DNA of 6,792 nucleotides from Rickettsia endosymbiont of Bryobia graminum (lineage in GTDB: Bacteria; Pseudomonadota; Alphaproteobacteria; Rickettsiales; Rickettsiaceae): positions 1 through 6,792 of the forward strand of contig JAJIYR010000079.1 of the NCBI GenBank assembly GCA_020881085.1, written 5' to 3'. A program made the translations under genes and the position numbers. Positions 1 through 5,677 of the stretch are shown piece after piece (position 1 is the first letter of the stretch; every line of letters starts with the position of its first letter). The notes below the pieces were generated by a model. That model saw only the letters and a list, made by a program, of their open reading frames with translations, was not told the DNA's origin and ran no database searches.

Positions 1-108
1 AAGCATGTTTTCTCTATAGCTTCTAAGTTTGATTTATCGGTTACTAGCATTATTGGTTGTGATAACATGAAATCATATAAAATTACCAAATTGAGATTGG
101 CTATATAA
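1..108 (+). CDS. possible C-terminal end of an unidentified gene, cut by the window edge
   Basis: A plus-strand frame is open from the first base and closes with TAA at 106-108, giving 35 residues that end in ...KITKLRLAI. I do not recognise the protein. The residue composition is plausible for coding sequence, but the stretch is short. It overlaps minus-strand frames that may be part of the neighbouring IS630-like remnant, so it could equally be noise in a decayed region. The sequence left of the window would decide. Confidence 0.2.
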   Translation, partial: KHVFSIASKFDLSVTSIIGCDNMKSYKITKLRLAI

Positions 109-320
109 AGATAAAACGTGAGTTTTAGCATGAACTTTTACAGGGATTTTATACTTCAATTTACTCTGAATATAACTATAAGCTATCCCTATTGTATGAT
201 TATCATTAATATTTGCATCAAAACCGCCTTAATCCGATCAACTATCCGTCCTTCTCGATCTCTCTTATAACGTTCCTTCCCCTTTTCTCTTTGTTCTTCT
301 GTCAATACATTCTTACTCAC
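73..320 (-). pseudogene. IS630-family transposase N-terminal remnant, frameshifted
   Basis: Read on the minus strand from a GTG at 318-320, about 35 codons give an N-terminus typical of IS630-type transposases: VSKNVLTEEQREK, a basic stretch, then RIVDRIKAVL. The family usually begins with 'S-K-x-x-L-T-x-E-Q' and reaches 'RI-x-DRIKAVLL' at about this distance. The frame stops soon after codon 35. A -1 shift near 219 opens a second frame of 48 codons (219 to a stop at 73-75). That second part is protein-like, but I cannot match it to the transposase, so the remnant may really end near 216. The helix-turn-helix continuation and the DDE catalytic domain are absent. It lies antisense and directly adjacent to the ackA fragment, which suggests that the insertion or a later rearrangement removed the 5' part of ackA. 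Confidence is good for 216-320 and low for 73-215. Confidence 0.55.
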
Positions 321-380
321 AATGTCCTAAACTCTACAATAGCTCTCCTATCTTTGCAACCCTTCATTTACGAACAGTAT

Positions 381-728
381 ATATCTGGTGAAAGTTCGGA
401 TCTCAGGACACTTTTATCAAGTACTTCGGCTGAGGCTAAATTTGCTATAGATCTTTTTGTCTATAGGATTCAATTGGAAATTGGTCGTTTAACTGCAGCC
501 CTCCAAGGGTTAGAAGGGCTTGTTTTTACAGCTGGAATTGGTAGTAATTCAGCGGTAATTCGTCAGTTAGTCATTAAGGGTTTAGGGTGGTTAAGAATTG
601 ATATAGAAACTAATAAAAACCAGGCAAATCAATATTGCATCAGTAATGAAAAGAGTAAGGTTAAAGTATTTGTTATACCAACTAATGAAGAAAAAGTTAT
701 TGCTGAGGAGGTTGTTAAGTTGTTATAG
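381..728 (+). pseudogene. ackA: acetate kinase, C-terminal fragment
   Basis: The fragment encodes about 115 residues matching the end of acetate kinase (ATP + acetate to acetyl phosphate + ADP; usual length about 390-400 aa). Recognisable pieces in order are ISGESSDLRTLL, the helix EAKFAIDLFVYRI, LVFTAGIGSNSAVIRQLV, and VIPTNEEKVIAEEV just before the TAA at 726-728. The N-terminal two thirds, with the substrate- and phosphate-binding segments, are missing. Homology begins abruptly around 381, where the sequence upstream switches to an antisense IS630-like remnant. The open frame actually runs on upstream to a TTG at 213, but those first 56 codons are antisense IS sequence and should not be annotated as protein. 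The near-invariant GIGEN motif reads GIGSN here, a further sign of relaxed selection. No ribosome binding site or start precedes the homologous part. It is almost certainly nonfunctional. Confidence 0.85.
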
Positions 729-971
729 CTCTTTTGCTATAAAGTCATAAGAATCACTGGTAGCAGTCACCTCAAACCATTCCTCATTATTTTCTTCGGT
801 TGAATCTGGCAATAGTGAAGGACTATTGGTGCTATAATAATAGTTCTTTATAATAGAAAAACTGCATTTAGTAATTAATAAAACTAGGGAAACAGGTCCT
901 ATTATAGATAATTCAATAATTGTTAATGCAACTTTAGTGCAAGTTTCACATTCTTCTCTATAACTAAGCAT
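723..971 (-). CDS. small hypothetical membrane protein (82 aa)
   Basis: Not recognised. The frame runs from ATG at 969-971 to a stop at 723-725 and overlaps the end of the ackA fragment tail-to-tail by 6 bp. The product has a short polar, cysteine-containing N-terminus (two Cys in ECETC). One strongly hydrophobic segment follows at about residues 14-36 (VALTIIELSIIGPVSLVLLI), then a polar region with a run of acidic residues (EENNEEWFE), ending in KEL. One membrane span with an acidic tail is a plausible architecture. No Shine-Dalgarno sequence is visible. The start codon sits in the edge of an 18-bp inverted repeat (970-1011), which would hide the initiation region in mRNA. It lies 74 bp downstream of the lipase gene on the same strand, so read-through could supply its transcript. 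It could also be a chance ORF. Confidence 0.4.
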   Translation of the reverse strand: MLSYREECETCTKVALTIIELSIIGPVSLVLLITKCSFSIIKNYYYSTNSPSLLPDSTEENNEEWFEVTATSDSYDFIAKEL

Positions 972-1011
972 AAGTATTATATTGATAAATATATATCAAT
1001 ATAATACTTAT
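970..1011. repeat. 18-bp perfect inverted repeat (hairpin)
   Basis: The arms at 970-987 and 994-1011 are exact reverse complements, separated by the 6-base loop AATATA. The stem is almost entirely A/T and has no T-run on either side, so it is a poor intrinsic terminator by sequence. It lies between the end of the minus-strand lipase gene and the start codon of the 82-aa ORF, and its left arm includes the first two bases of that ATG. Possible roles are a weak 3' end for lipase mRNA, a translational block on the small ORF, or a protein-binding palindrome. Confidence 0.75.
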
Positions 1012-1045
1012 ATTAGATCAAGTCTAAGACAATATAAAAATTAGT

Positions 1046-2259
1046 TTATAATACCATGCTTGAGAAATCTGCCCCCCCAGATAATGGTAGGTTGTCATCA
1101 TTATAACCATGCGCACGAGATAAATCATCACGGCTGAATGCTAATACTGTCTCGTAATCCTCAACAGGTTTATTACTCATAGCAACAACCTCAGTACCAG
1201 TTGAATCGATCTCTTCTAATACATCGGTAGCATCTATGTATAAAGTGCCATCTCCTGGTGTATCCCAACCTTTTGTCTGATAAACAGGCTTTTCGCATAA
1301 ATTAGCAAAGTTCTTTAAGGAATGACCTGGAAGATTTGTTATTAATTCTAAAGTTCTTGTTAGTCCTAAATAGCCTGCACAGGTGTTAATAACATCTGAG
1401 CTAACTTTGCCAACTAAATAGCTAGCATATCCTAGAACTCCTAATGATTCTGTTGCAAATTGTACAGGTGCGTCAGCTGCAACTTGCTTTGTCGGAAGAA
1501 CTATCCTTGGTTCGGTAATATGTGGACTGCTTACGACGGGATTATCATTAATAAGGTTATGTGGAGAATTATATACAACACAATGTTCTGCTAAATCCTC
1601 TATAGAAACTTCTACGTTCTTGCTAAATACTCCAGCCTTAATTGCTGCATTTATTGCATTTTTAGAACCAGGGCTATCAAAAGTAATAGATGTTCCTACT
1701 CTAAGACCTTGAGATAAGGTTTCATAACTTCCAGCGTTCGCTAAGGGACGCTCCAAGAGAATGTCCAGTAAAATTATATATATATTTATTAGAATCAGTA
1801 CCAAGTAATGTGGAAACATGATTGATCATAGTTATAACTTCTGTGACTTTACTAGGGTAAGTTCCTGCGGCTATATAAACATCATCTTTTAAGTCATGTT
1901 TATCTGTAGGTACTGTACCAACTGTTGAAATAAGAACTTCTTTTGTTTTGTCATTAACAAATGCAACAGCTTTAAAATCATTTCCTTTGGTATCAGGAAA
2001 ATCGGATGACTTGCATAAAACTTTCCAACCATCTTTTTCTAAAATTTGCATAGTTTCAAGTTCATGCTTTTGGTATACTGTATCACCTTTAGAAATTTTA
2101 TAAGCAAGGTCAGTTGCTATTTGAGCGATTTTTGATGCTATTTTTTCAATGCTATCAACAGCTTTATCGAATTTATCTTCAGTTTTTCTAATAACTTTTT
2201 TAGCTACTTCTGTAGTTTTTTTTAGCTTTACTAGTAAACCAATTACTAAAATAACTCAT
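1046..2259 (-). pseudogene. class 3 (fungal-type) lipase, alpha/beta hydrolase, with two frameshifts
   Basis: Start ATG (2257-2259) follows AAGAGG (2265-2270) at 5-nt spacing. It opens MSYFSNWFTSKAKK and then hits an A8 run (2216-2223); removing one A continues the frame as TTEVAKKVIRK. The second break is near 1742: GHSLGASL must skip one base (CTT A GCG) to continue as ANAGSYETL. Correcting both gives exactly 404 codons, a 403-aa protein ending at the TAA at 1046-1048. Residue numbers follow that reconstruction. A lysine-rich amphipathic N-terminus (to about 60) precedes the hydrolase core AVAFVNDKTKEVLIS. The nucleophile elbow is GHSLG (Ser167); FDSPGS (Asp194), YNSPHNLIN and GHSLKNF (His312, likely catalytic) follow, in the order seen in lipase-3-like proteins. 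The substrate would be a lipid or phospholipid ester. In intracellular bacteria such enzymes can act on host membranes, but that is inference, and no signal peptide is seen. All motifs are preserved, so decay is recent, or the gene is recoded, or there are assembly errors. Confidence 0.8.
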
Positions 2260-2264
2260 ATTAA

Positions 2265-2270
2265 CCTCTT
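2265..2270 (-). promoter_or_regulatory. ribosome binding site fixing the lipase start
   Basis: AAGAGG on the minus strand lies 5 nt before the ATG at 2257-2259. It matters because the longest open frame of the N-terminal part (from 2051) begins about 70 codons downstream of the true start, which is hidden by the frameshift in the A8 run. Confidence 0.7.
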
Positions 2271-2316
2271 GTTTGTTATATTCCAATCCGGAACGAACGG
2301 TTTGAAACTTAGGTAC

Positions 2317-2345
2317 ATTATATATGTTATTTCAAAATGTGTCAA
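2317..2345 (-). promoter_or_regulatory. consensus sigma-70 promoter of the lipase gene
   Basis: On the minus strand, TTGACA (2340-2345) and TATAAT (2317-2322) are separated by exactly 17 bp (2323-2339). Both hexamers match the consensus perfectly. The distance to the lipase ATG at 2259 leaves an untranslated leader of about 50 nt containing the AAGAGG ribosome binding site. It lies just after the stop codon of bolA, so the lipase gene should be transcribed on its own as well as by read-through from bolA. Confidence 0.75.
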
Positions 2346-2353
2346 GTACTTTT

Positions 2354-2362
2354 TGTGGATAA
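2354..2362 (-). promoter_or_regulatory. perfect DnaA-box sequence upstream of the lipase promoter
   Basis: The plus strand reads TGTGGATAA, the reverse complement of the high-affinity DnaA 9-mer TTATCCACA. It lies 8 bp upstream of the -35 hexamer of the lipase promoter and directly after the bolA stop codon. Only one copy is seen, so this is not an origin. It could be a DnaA-responsive promoter element, a titration site or chance. Confidence 0.4.
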
Positions 2363-2363
2363 C

Positions 2364-2609
2364 TTAATTATTGCGTAGTGGTGTGATAGTTTTGATGGTT
2401 ATAGCATGTAATTCATTGCTATTCATTATTTCAGAAAGAGCTTTTTTAACCATCTTGTGTTGGTTAATTAAACTTAATCCGTTAAATGAGGAGTCTTCTA
2501 TTTCTAATGAATAATGGTCTTGATCTCCAAGATAATCACTGATTTTTATTTTGGCATTTGGGAAACTATGGAGTATAATTTCTTCAAGTTTACTAACAGA
2601 TATTGCCAT
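2364..2609 (-). CDS. BolA family protein (IbaG/BolA type)
   Basis: The product has 81 aa, normal for the short BolA/IbaG class. BolA proteins have a small class II KH-like fold and work with monothiol glutaredoxins around a shared [2Fe-2S] cluster, in iron-sulfur trafficking or iron sensing. Visible family features are an N-terminal helix (residues 5-15), GDQDHYSLEI (His32 in the variable cluster-ligand loop), FNGLSLINQHKMV (His51) and the C-terminal strand ELHAITIKT, whose His68 is the invariant cluster ligand. There is no cysteine. The start ATG (2607-2609) fits the family N-terminus (MAIS), but no Shine-Dalgarno sequence is visible. It diverges from nadD with 23 bp between starts, and the lipase gene lies downstream on the same strand. 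No glutaredoxin gene is in the window. A specific symbol (bolA or ibaG) cannot be chosen safely. Confidence 0.88.
   Translation of the reverse strand: MAISVSKLEEIILHSFPNAKIKISDYLGDQDHYSLEIEDSSFNGLSLINQHKMVKKALSEIMNSNELHAITIKTITPLRNN
2551..2579 (+). promoter_or_regulatory. nadD promoter inside bolA
   Basis: TTGGCA (2551-2556) and TATAAT (2574-2579) are separated by 17 bp. The -10 is perfect and the -35 matches 5 of 6 bases. The predicted start near 2586 would leave a leader of about 47 nt before the nadD ATG at 2633. The promoter lies within the 5' part of bolA on the opposite strand. Confidence 0.6.
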
Positions 2610-2632
2610 TAACTATAGATCAATTATTGATT

Positions 2633-3277
2633 ATGAGTAAAGATTATACCATAAAAGTTCATAATTTGCAATCGCTAAGTTTCTTGAGAAATTGTCGTTT
2701 AAATGTAGGGATTTTAGGTGGTTCATTTAATCCTGCTCATATTGGTCATTTGCAGATCAGTCATCAAGCATTGAAGGTTCTACAATTAGATTATCTGATT
2801 TGGTTGGTTGCCTTGCAAAACCCTTTTAAATTTAAGTATAAACATGATATCTTTTTAAGAGCTGCTCAAGCAGCTGAAATTGTTGAACATCCAAAAATTT
2901 TGGTGGCAACAGCAGAATCAGATATTGGTTCATATAATACATATAATTCTCTGAAAAGATTTAAAGAATTATTTAAGGGTGTTAATTTCACTTTCTTAAT
3001 GGGAGCTGATAATATCAATTCCTTTCATAAATGGTATAGATATAAAGATATTGCTGATTTATGTAGTATTGTAGTTTTTGATAGACCTAATATTTTAGGT
3101 CACTTGAATTTCAACAAATTTACAATGAATTTTAAAGTAAATATTAAATCTATTGCAGATTCTCCATTAATTGATATAGGGCTAAAGAGTTCTATTGATA
3201 AAAAACAAACTAACAATATAATAATATATAGAGGTGTTATGTCAGAAATGTCATCAACTTTGATTAGACATTCTTAA
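2633..3277 (+). CDS. nadD: nicotinate-nucleotide adenylyltransferase
   Basis: NadD transfers AMP from ATP to nicotinate mononucleotide, giving deamido-NAD, a cytosolic step of NAD synthesis. The nucleotidyltransferase signature GGSFNPAHIGHL is at residues 29-40 with the HxGH catalytic pair. GADNINSFHKW (about 124-134) corresponds to the family's GxDN...HxW region. The closing SSTLIR (207-212) is the ISSTxIR motif that contacts ATP phosphates. Length is 214 aa. The protein stops two residues after SSTLIR, shorter at the C-terminus than many homologues, but all motifs are present. I chose the ATG at 2633; a TTG at 2603 would extend it by 10 residues into the bolA start region and has no ribosome binding site. 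No clear Shine-Dalgarno sequence precedes 2633 either. Downstream rsfS makes the commonly conserved nadD-rsfS pair, here separated by 150 bp. The gene is AT-rich, with many Lys, Asn and Ile codons. Confidence 0.92.
   Translation: MSKDYTIKVHNLQSLSFLRNCRLNVGILGGSFNPAHIGHLQISHQALKVLQLDYLIWLVALQNPFKFKYKHDIFLRAAQAAEIVEHPKILVATAESDIGSYNTYNSLKRFKELFKGVNFTFLMGADNINSFHKWYRYKDIADLCSIVVFDRPNILGHLNFNKFTMNFKVNIKSIADSPLIDIGLKSSIDKKQTNNIIIYRGVMSEMSSTLIRHS
2643..2671 (-). promoter_or_regulatory. bolA promoter inside the nadD coding start
   Basis: On the minus strand TTGCAA (2666-2671), 17 bp (2649-2665), then TATAAT (2643-2648). The -10 is perfect and the -35 matches 4 of 6 bases. The predicted transcription start near 2636 would leave a leader of about 27 nt before the bolA ATG. 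The promoter lies within the first codons of nadD. Confidence 0.55.
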
Positions 3278-3279
3278 AT

Positions 3280-3299
3280 AAAGTATCTGTACTTTTATT
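3280..3299 (+). terminator. weak stem-loop after nadD
   Basis: AAAGTA (3280-3285) and TACTTT (3290-3295) can pair around a TCTG loop, followed by TATT. It sits 3 bases after the nadD stop. The stem is only 6 bp and AT-rich, so at best it is a weak or partial terminator. Confidence 0.3.
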
Positions 3300-3303
3300 G
3301 TCA

Positions 3304-3337
3304 TCAGGTTGTTTGTGCTCCTGACACACGTTTGTGC
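3304..3337. other. intergenic fold and short direct repeat between nadD and rsfS
   Basis: The 150-bp gap contains TCAGG (3304-3308) pairing with CCTGA (3320-3324) around an 11-nt loop, and an 8-bp direct repeat GTTTGTGC (3311-3318 and 3330-3337). This patch is visibly richer in G and C than its surroundings. No gene is seen in it. It may be a 3' structure of nadD mRNA or a remnant of older sequence. Confidence 0.3.
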
Positions 3338-3370
3338 ATATAGTATTAGGCTTTGCTCGAAATAAAAATT

Positions 3371-3398
3371 TTGAAAGCTTATTTGGTTTATTTAAGAT
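3371..3398 (+). promoter_or_regulatory. possible rsfS promoter
   Basis: TTGAAA (3371-3376) and TAAGAT (3393-3398) are 16 bp apart, about 30 bp upstream of the rsfS start. The -10 is imperfect (4 of 6) and the region is AT-rich, so this is weak. Transcription from the nadD promoter could also reach rsfS. Confidence 0.3.
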
Positions 3399-3427
3399 GG
3401 CTATTTGTAGAAAATATAAAGGTAATT

Positions 3428-3772
3428 ATGCTAGAAAATATTGAAGAATTAAAAGAATTTATAGTCGAATGTTTAGAAGAAAAAAAAGCTGAAGAGATAA
3501 CTATTATTGATTTAAGACAAAAAACTACATTGGCGGAATATATTATTTTTGCTAATGGACGCTCTACTAAAAATGTTGGAGCAATAGCTGAATACTTAGG
3601 GCAGGAACTAAAAAATAAGATCAATATTAGTGTTAACATTGAAGGATTAGGTAAGTCTGAGTGGGTTCTAATAGATGTAGGGAATATATTAGTTAATATA
3701 TTTTATCCAGAGGTTAGGGAGCATTTTAAATTAGAAGACATGTGGATGAAAAAATCCAATAGTAAACAATAA
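3428..3772 (+). CDS. rsfS: ribosome silencing factor RsfS (Iojap/DUF143 family)
   Basis: RsfS binds ribosomal protein uL14 on the large subunit and blocks subunit joining, lowering translation when nutrients are short. The 114-aa product has the whole family core: an N-terminal helix, then ITIIDLRQKTTLAEYIIFANGRSTKNVGAIAEYL (residues 24-57, the diagnostic 'T-x-x-A-D/E-Y-x-I-x-A-x-G-x-S' stretch). EGLGKSEWVLIDVGNILVNIF (72-92) and PEVREHFKLEDMW (94-106) follow. The tail is short and lysine-rich. The start is the ATG at 3428, which has AAAGG (3418-3422) at 5-nt spacing and matches the family's usual length. An upstream in-frame TTG at 3353 would add 25 hydrophobic residues without family similarity. 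It follows nadD on the same strand, as in many bacteria. The distance of 163 bp to the next gene, and a separate promoter there, suggest it ends its unit. Confidence 0.93.
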   Translation: MLENIEELKEFIVECLEEKKAEEITIIDLRQKTTLAEYIIFANGRSTKNVGAIAEYLGQELKNKINISVNIEGLGKSEWVLIDVGNILVNIFYPEVREHFKLEDMWMKKSNSKQ

Positions 3773-3787
3773 TACCTATAATTTCAG

Positions 3788-3799
3788 ATAGTTAACTAT
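3788..3799. repeat. 12-bp perfect palindrome after rsfS
   Basis: ATAGTTAACTAT is a gap-free palindrome 16 bp after the rsfS stop codon. There is no T-run behind it. It may be chance in AT-rich DNA or a small protein-binding site. Confidence 0.25.
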
Positions 3800-3856
3800 A
3801 AATATTGAATAAATTTAATTTCTAGCTAGACAATTCTTAATTTTCAAACTAAGTTT

Positions 3857-3884
3857 TTGTTATATTTTTAATAACCCATATAAT
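3857..3884 (+). promoter_or_regulatory. promoter of the kef-SH3 operon
   Basis: TTGTTA (3857-3862), 16 bp, then a perfect TATAAT (3879-3884), about 50 bp upstream of the antiporter ATG. A 7-bp inverted repeat (3884-3890 and 3896-3902, TAGTTTT/AAAACTA around GAGAT) overlaps the last base of the -10 and covers the expected transcription start. It could be an operator or a short hairpin at the 5' end of the mRNA. A ribosome binding site TAAGG (3926-3930) lies 5 nt before the start. Confidence 0.5.
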
Positions 3885-3935
3885 AGTTTTGAGATAAAAC
3901 TAAATAGTAGGTCCTGGACTGAGTATAAGGTATAA

Positions 3936-5675
3936 ATGGAAGAACATTTTCTTATTAATGTTATAATTTTAATTGGCGCCGCTGTATTTGTTGTAGCGAT
4001 ACTTAAACGTCTTAATTTAAGTCCAGTTTTAGGTTATTTAATTGCAGGTGCAGCGATTGGAGACCATGGATTTAAAATTGTAACGTATGATCAGACAAAA
4101 TTACTTGGAGAATTAGGGGTAGTATTTCTGCTTTTTGCAATAGGTTTAGAATTATCTTTTAAGCGCTTGAAAGTAATGAGAAGGTATGTTTTCGGTCTTG
4201 GTTCATTACAGGTATTAACTACTGGAATAATAATTGCTGCCGCAGTAGTATTGATTAATGGGGACAGTGGAGCATCAATTATTATTGGTGGAGGGTTAGC
4301 TTTATCTTCTACAGCGCTTGTTATGCAAGTTATAGAAGAAACAAGAAGTCAGTCAGCTCAACATGGTCGTATAGCATTATCTGTTTTATTACTACAGGAT
4401 TTGGCGGTTGTACCCTTACTTGTGATTGTGCCTTTACTTTCAGGAAACGGTGAATCATCTTTGGCTGCTGCTTTAGGTATAGCTGTAGTTAAAGCTTTTA
4501 TAGCATTACTTGCAATATTTATAGCTGGGAGGTTATTTTTAAGACCACTGTTTACATTAATATCATCAGAAAATGGTGATATTAATGAGTTGCCTATTTC
4601 TATGACCTTATTGGTAGTTTTATCTGCTGCCTGGGCCACTGAATATTTTGGTTTATCATTAGCTTTAGGTGCTTTTGTTGCAGGGGTGTTAGTGGCAGAA
4701 ACTGAGTTTCGTACTCAGGCTGAGGAAAGTATTTACCCTTTTAAAAGCTTATTTCTTGGTCTATTCTTTATGACTGTTGGTATGAAGATTGATGCTTATG
4801 AGATATATGCTCAAATATCAACTATACTAACTTGTTCTCTGGCATTAATTATAGTTAAAACAATGATAGTTGCTGGTTTTTGTATTTTATTTGGTTTTAG
4901 TAAAGGAATTGCTTTACATGCAGGGCTATTATTATCGCAAGGAGGAGAATTTGCTTTTATTTTATTTGGTCTTGGTAAGGAAACAGGTGTCATAGAAGAA
5001 AAAGTAGCAAATGTGCTTTTGCTAACAGTAACCTGTACTATGGCGCTAACGCCTTTACTCGCTATGTTTGGTAGAAAGCTTGCTGAAAGGCTTGATAAAG
5101 GATTAAGCAAAACTTCTATGCAAATTATAGAACTTGGAGCAAGAGATTTAACTAACCACATAATAATTGCTGGTTTTGGCAGTGTTGGTAAAATGATAGC
5201 ATTGGTTTTAGAAGCTGAAGGAATTAATTATATAGCTCTGGATGTCAATGATGAGGTAGTTAAAGAAGAAACAGCGAATGGTTTTCCAGTATTTAAAGGT
5301 GATGTTTCGCAGATTGAAACGTTAAAAGCTGTTGGTGCAGAAAGGGTTCTAGCATTAGCTCTAACTATGAACAATCATATTACTATAAAGAAGTCCCTTA
5401 AAACAATATCCAGCTCTTTCCCAGATCTTGAAGTTATTGTTAGATTAAAAAACCTACATAATGCTAGAGATTTTTATGATGCTGGTGCAACAACAATTAT
5501 TCCAGAAAATTATGAAACTGGGCTTCAGCTTGGTGGAACAATTTTAAAATTAATTGGTATTAGTGAGTATGAGATTAATCGCATTAAAGGTCAATTTAGA
5601 TCTGGAAATTATGTAATTGCCAAACGAGATGATGCATTAAGTGCATTAGAAGAAAATGAGCTGGAAACATATTAA
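3936..5675 (+). CDS. Kef-type (CPA2) cation:proton antiporter with RCK domain
   Basis: This 579-aa inner-membrane protein resembles KefB/KefC, which exchange K+ (or Na+) for protons. About a dozen hydrophobic segments fill residues 5-380. Family signatures are LGYLIAGAAIGDHG (32-45), GELGVVFLLFAIGLELS (58-74), SSTALVMQVIEE (124-135), the ion-site pair Gln154-Asp155 in LLQDLAVVPLL, LALGAFVAGVLVAET (242-256), YPFKSLFLGLFF (267-278) and SQGGEFAFILF (334-344). A cytoplasmic RCK (TrkA-N) domain follows from about 407: GFGSVG (413-418) is the nucleotide loop, Asp436 is the acidic residue for the adenine ribose, then KGD (454-456) and IIPENYETGLQLGG (521-534). The tail after RCK is short. The ATG has TAAGG at 5-nt spacing. 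No kefF or kefG partner is in the window, so glutathione gating like that of E. coli is unproven; kefB or kefC cannot be chosen. It is probably co-transcribed with the SH3 gene 2 nt downstream. Confidence 0.93.
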   Translation: MEEHFLINVIILIGAAVFVVAILKRLNLSPVLGYLIAGAAIGDHGFKIVTYDQTKLLGELGVVFLLFAIGLELSFKRLKVMRRYVFGLGSLQVLTTGIIIAAAVVLINGDSGASIIIGGGLALSSTALVMQVIEETRSQSAQHGRIALSVLLLQDLAVVPLLVIVPLLSGNGESSLAAALGIAVVKAFIALLAIFIAGRLFLRPLFTLISSENGDINELPISMTLLVVLSAAWATEYFGLSLALGAFVAGVLVAETEFRTQAEESIYPFKSLFLGLFFMTVGMKIDAYEIYAQISTILTCSLALIIVKTMIVAGFCILFGFSKGIALHAGLLLSQGGEFAFILFGLGKETGVIEEKVANVLLLTVTCTMALTPLLAMFGRKLAERLDKGLSKTSMQIIELGARDLTNHIIIAGFGSVGKMIALVLEAEGINYIALDVNDEVVKEETANGFPVFKGDVSQIETLKAVGAERVLALALTMNNHITIKKSLKTISSSFPDLEVIVRLKNLHNARDFYDAGATTIIPENYETGLQLGGTILKLIGISEYEINRIKGQFRSGNYVIAKRDDALSALEENELETY

Positions 5676-5677
5676 TA

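Noticed and set aside
1..131. Minus-strand 43-codon frame running off the left edge
   Set aside because: Too short, overlaps another equally plausible plus-strand frame, and no motif is recognised.
2354..2362. Replication origin suggested by the DnaA box
   Set aside because: Only one 9-mer is present, without a cluster of boxes, an AT-rich unwinding element or origin-type neighbours.
2149..2367. Open plus-strand frame of 72 codons opposite the lipase 5' end
   Set aside because: It is antisense to the lipase N-terminus and its promoter; the hydrophobic look comes from the complement of a lysine-rich helix.
2603..2632. TTG start extending nadD by 10 residues
   Set aside because: It would overlap the bolA start codon, lacks a ribosome binding site and adds residues without family similarity; the ATG at 2633 is preferred.
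3353..3427. TTG start extending rsfS by 25 residues
   Set aside because: The ATG at 3428 has a good AAAGG site and gives the family's normal length; the extension has no RsfS similarity.
3388..3639. Open minus-strand frame of 83 codons opposite rsfS
   Set aside because: rsfS is certain on the other strand; this frame is serine/phenylalanine-rich shadow sequence.
4358..4639. Open minus-strand frame of 93 codons inside the antiporter gene
   Set aside because: It is a shadow of the well-supported kef frame, with low-complexity composition and no recognisable domain.
4811..5161. Open minus-strand frame of 116 codons inside the antiporter gene
   Set aside because: Antisense shadow of a conserved membrane region; no motif, promoter or ribosome binding site found.
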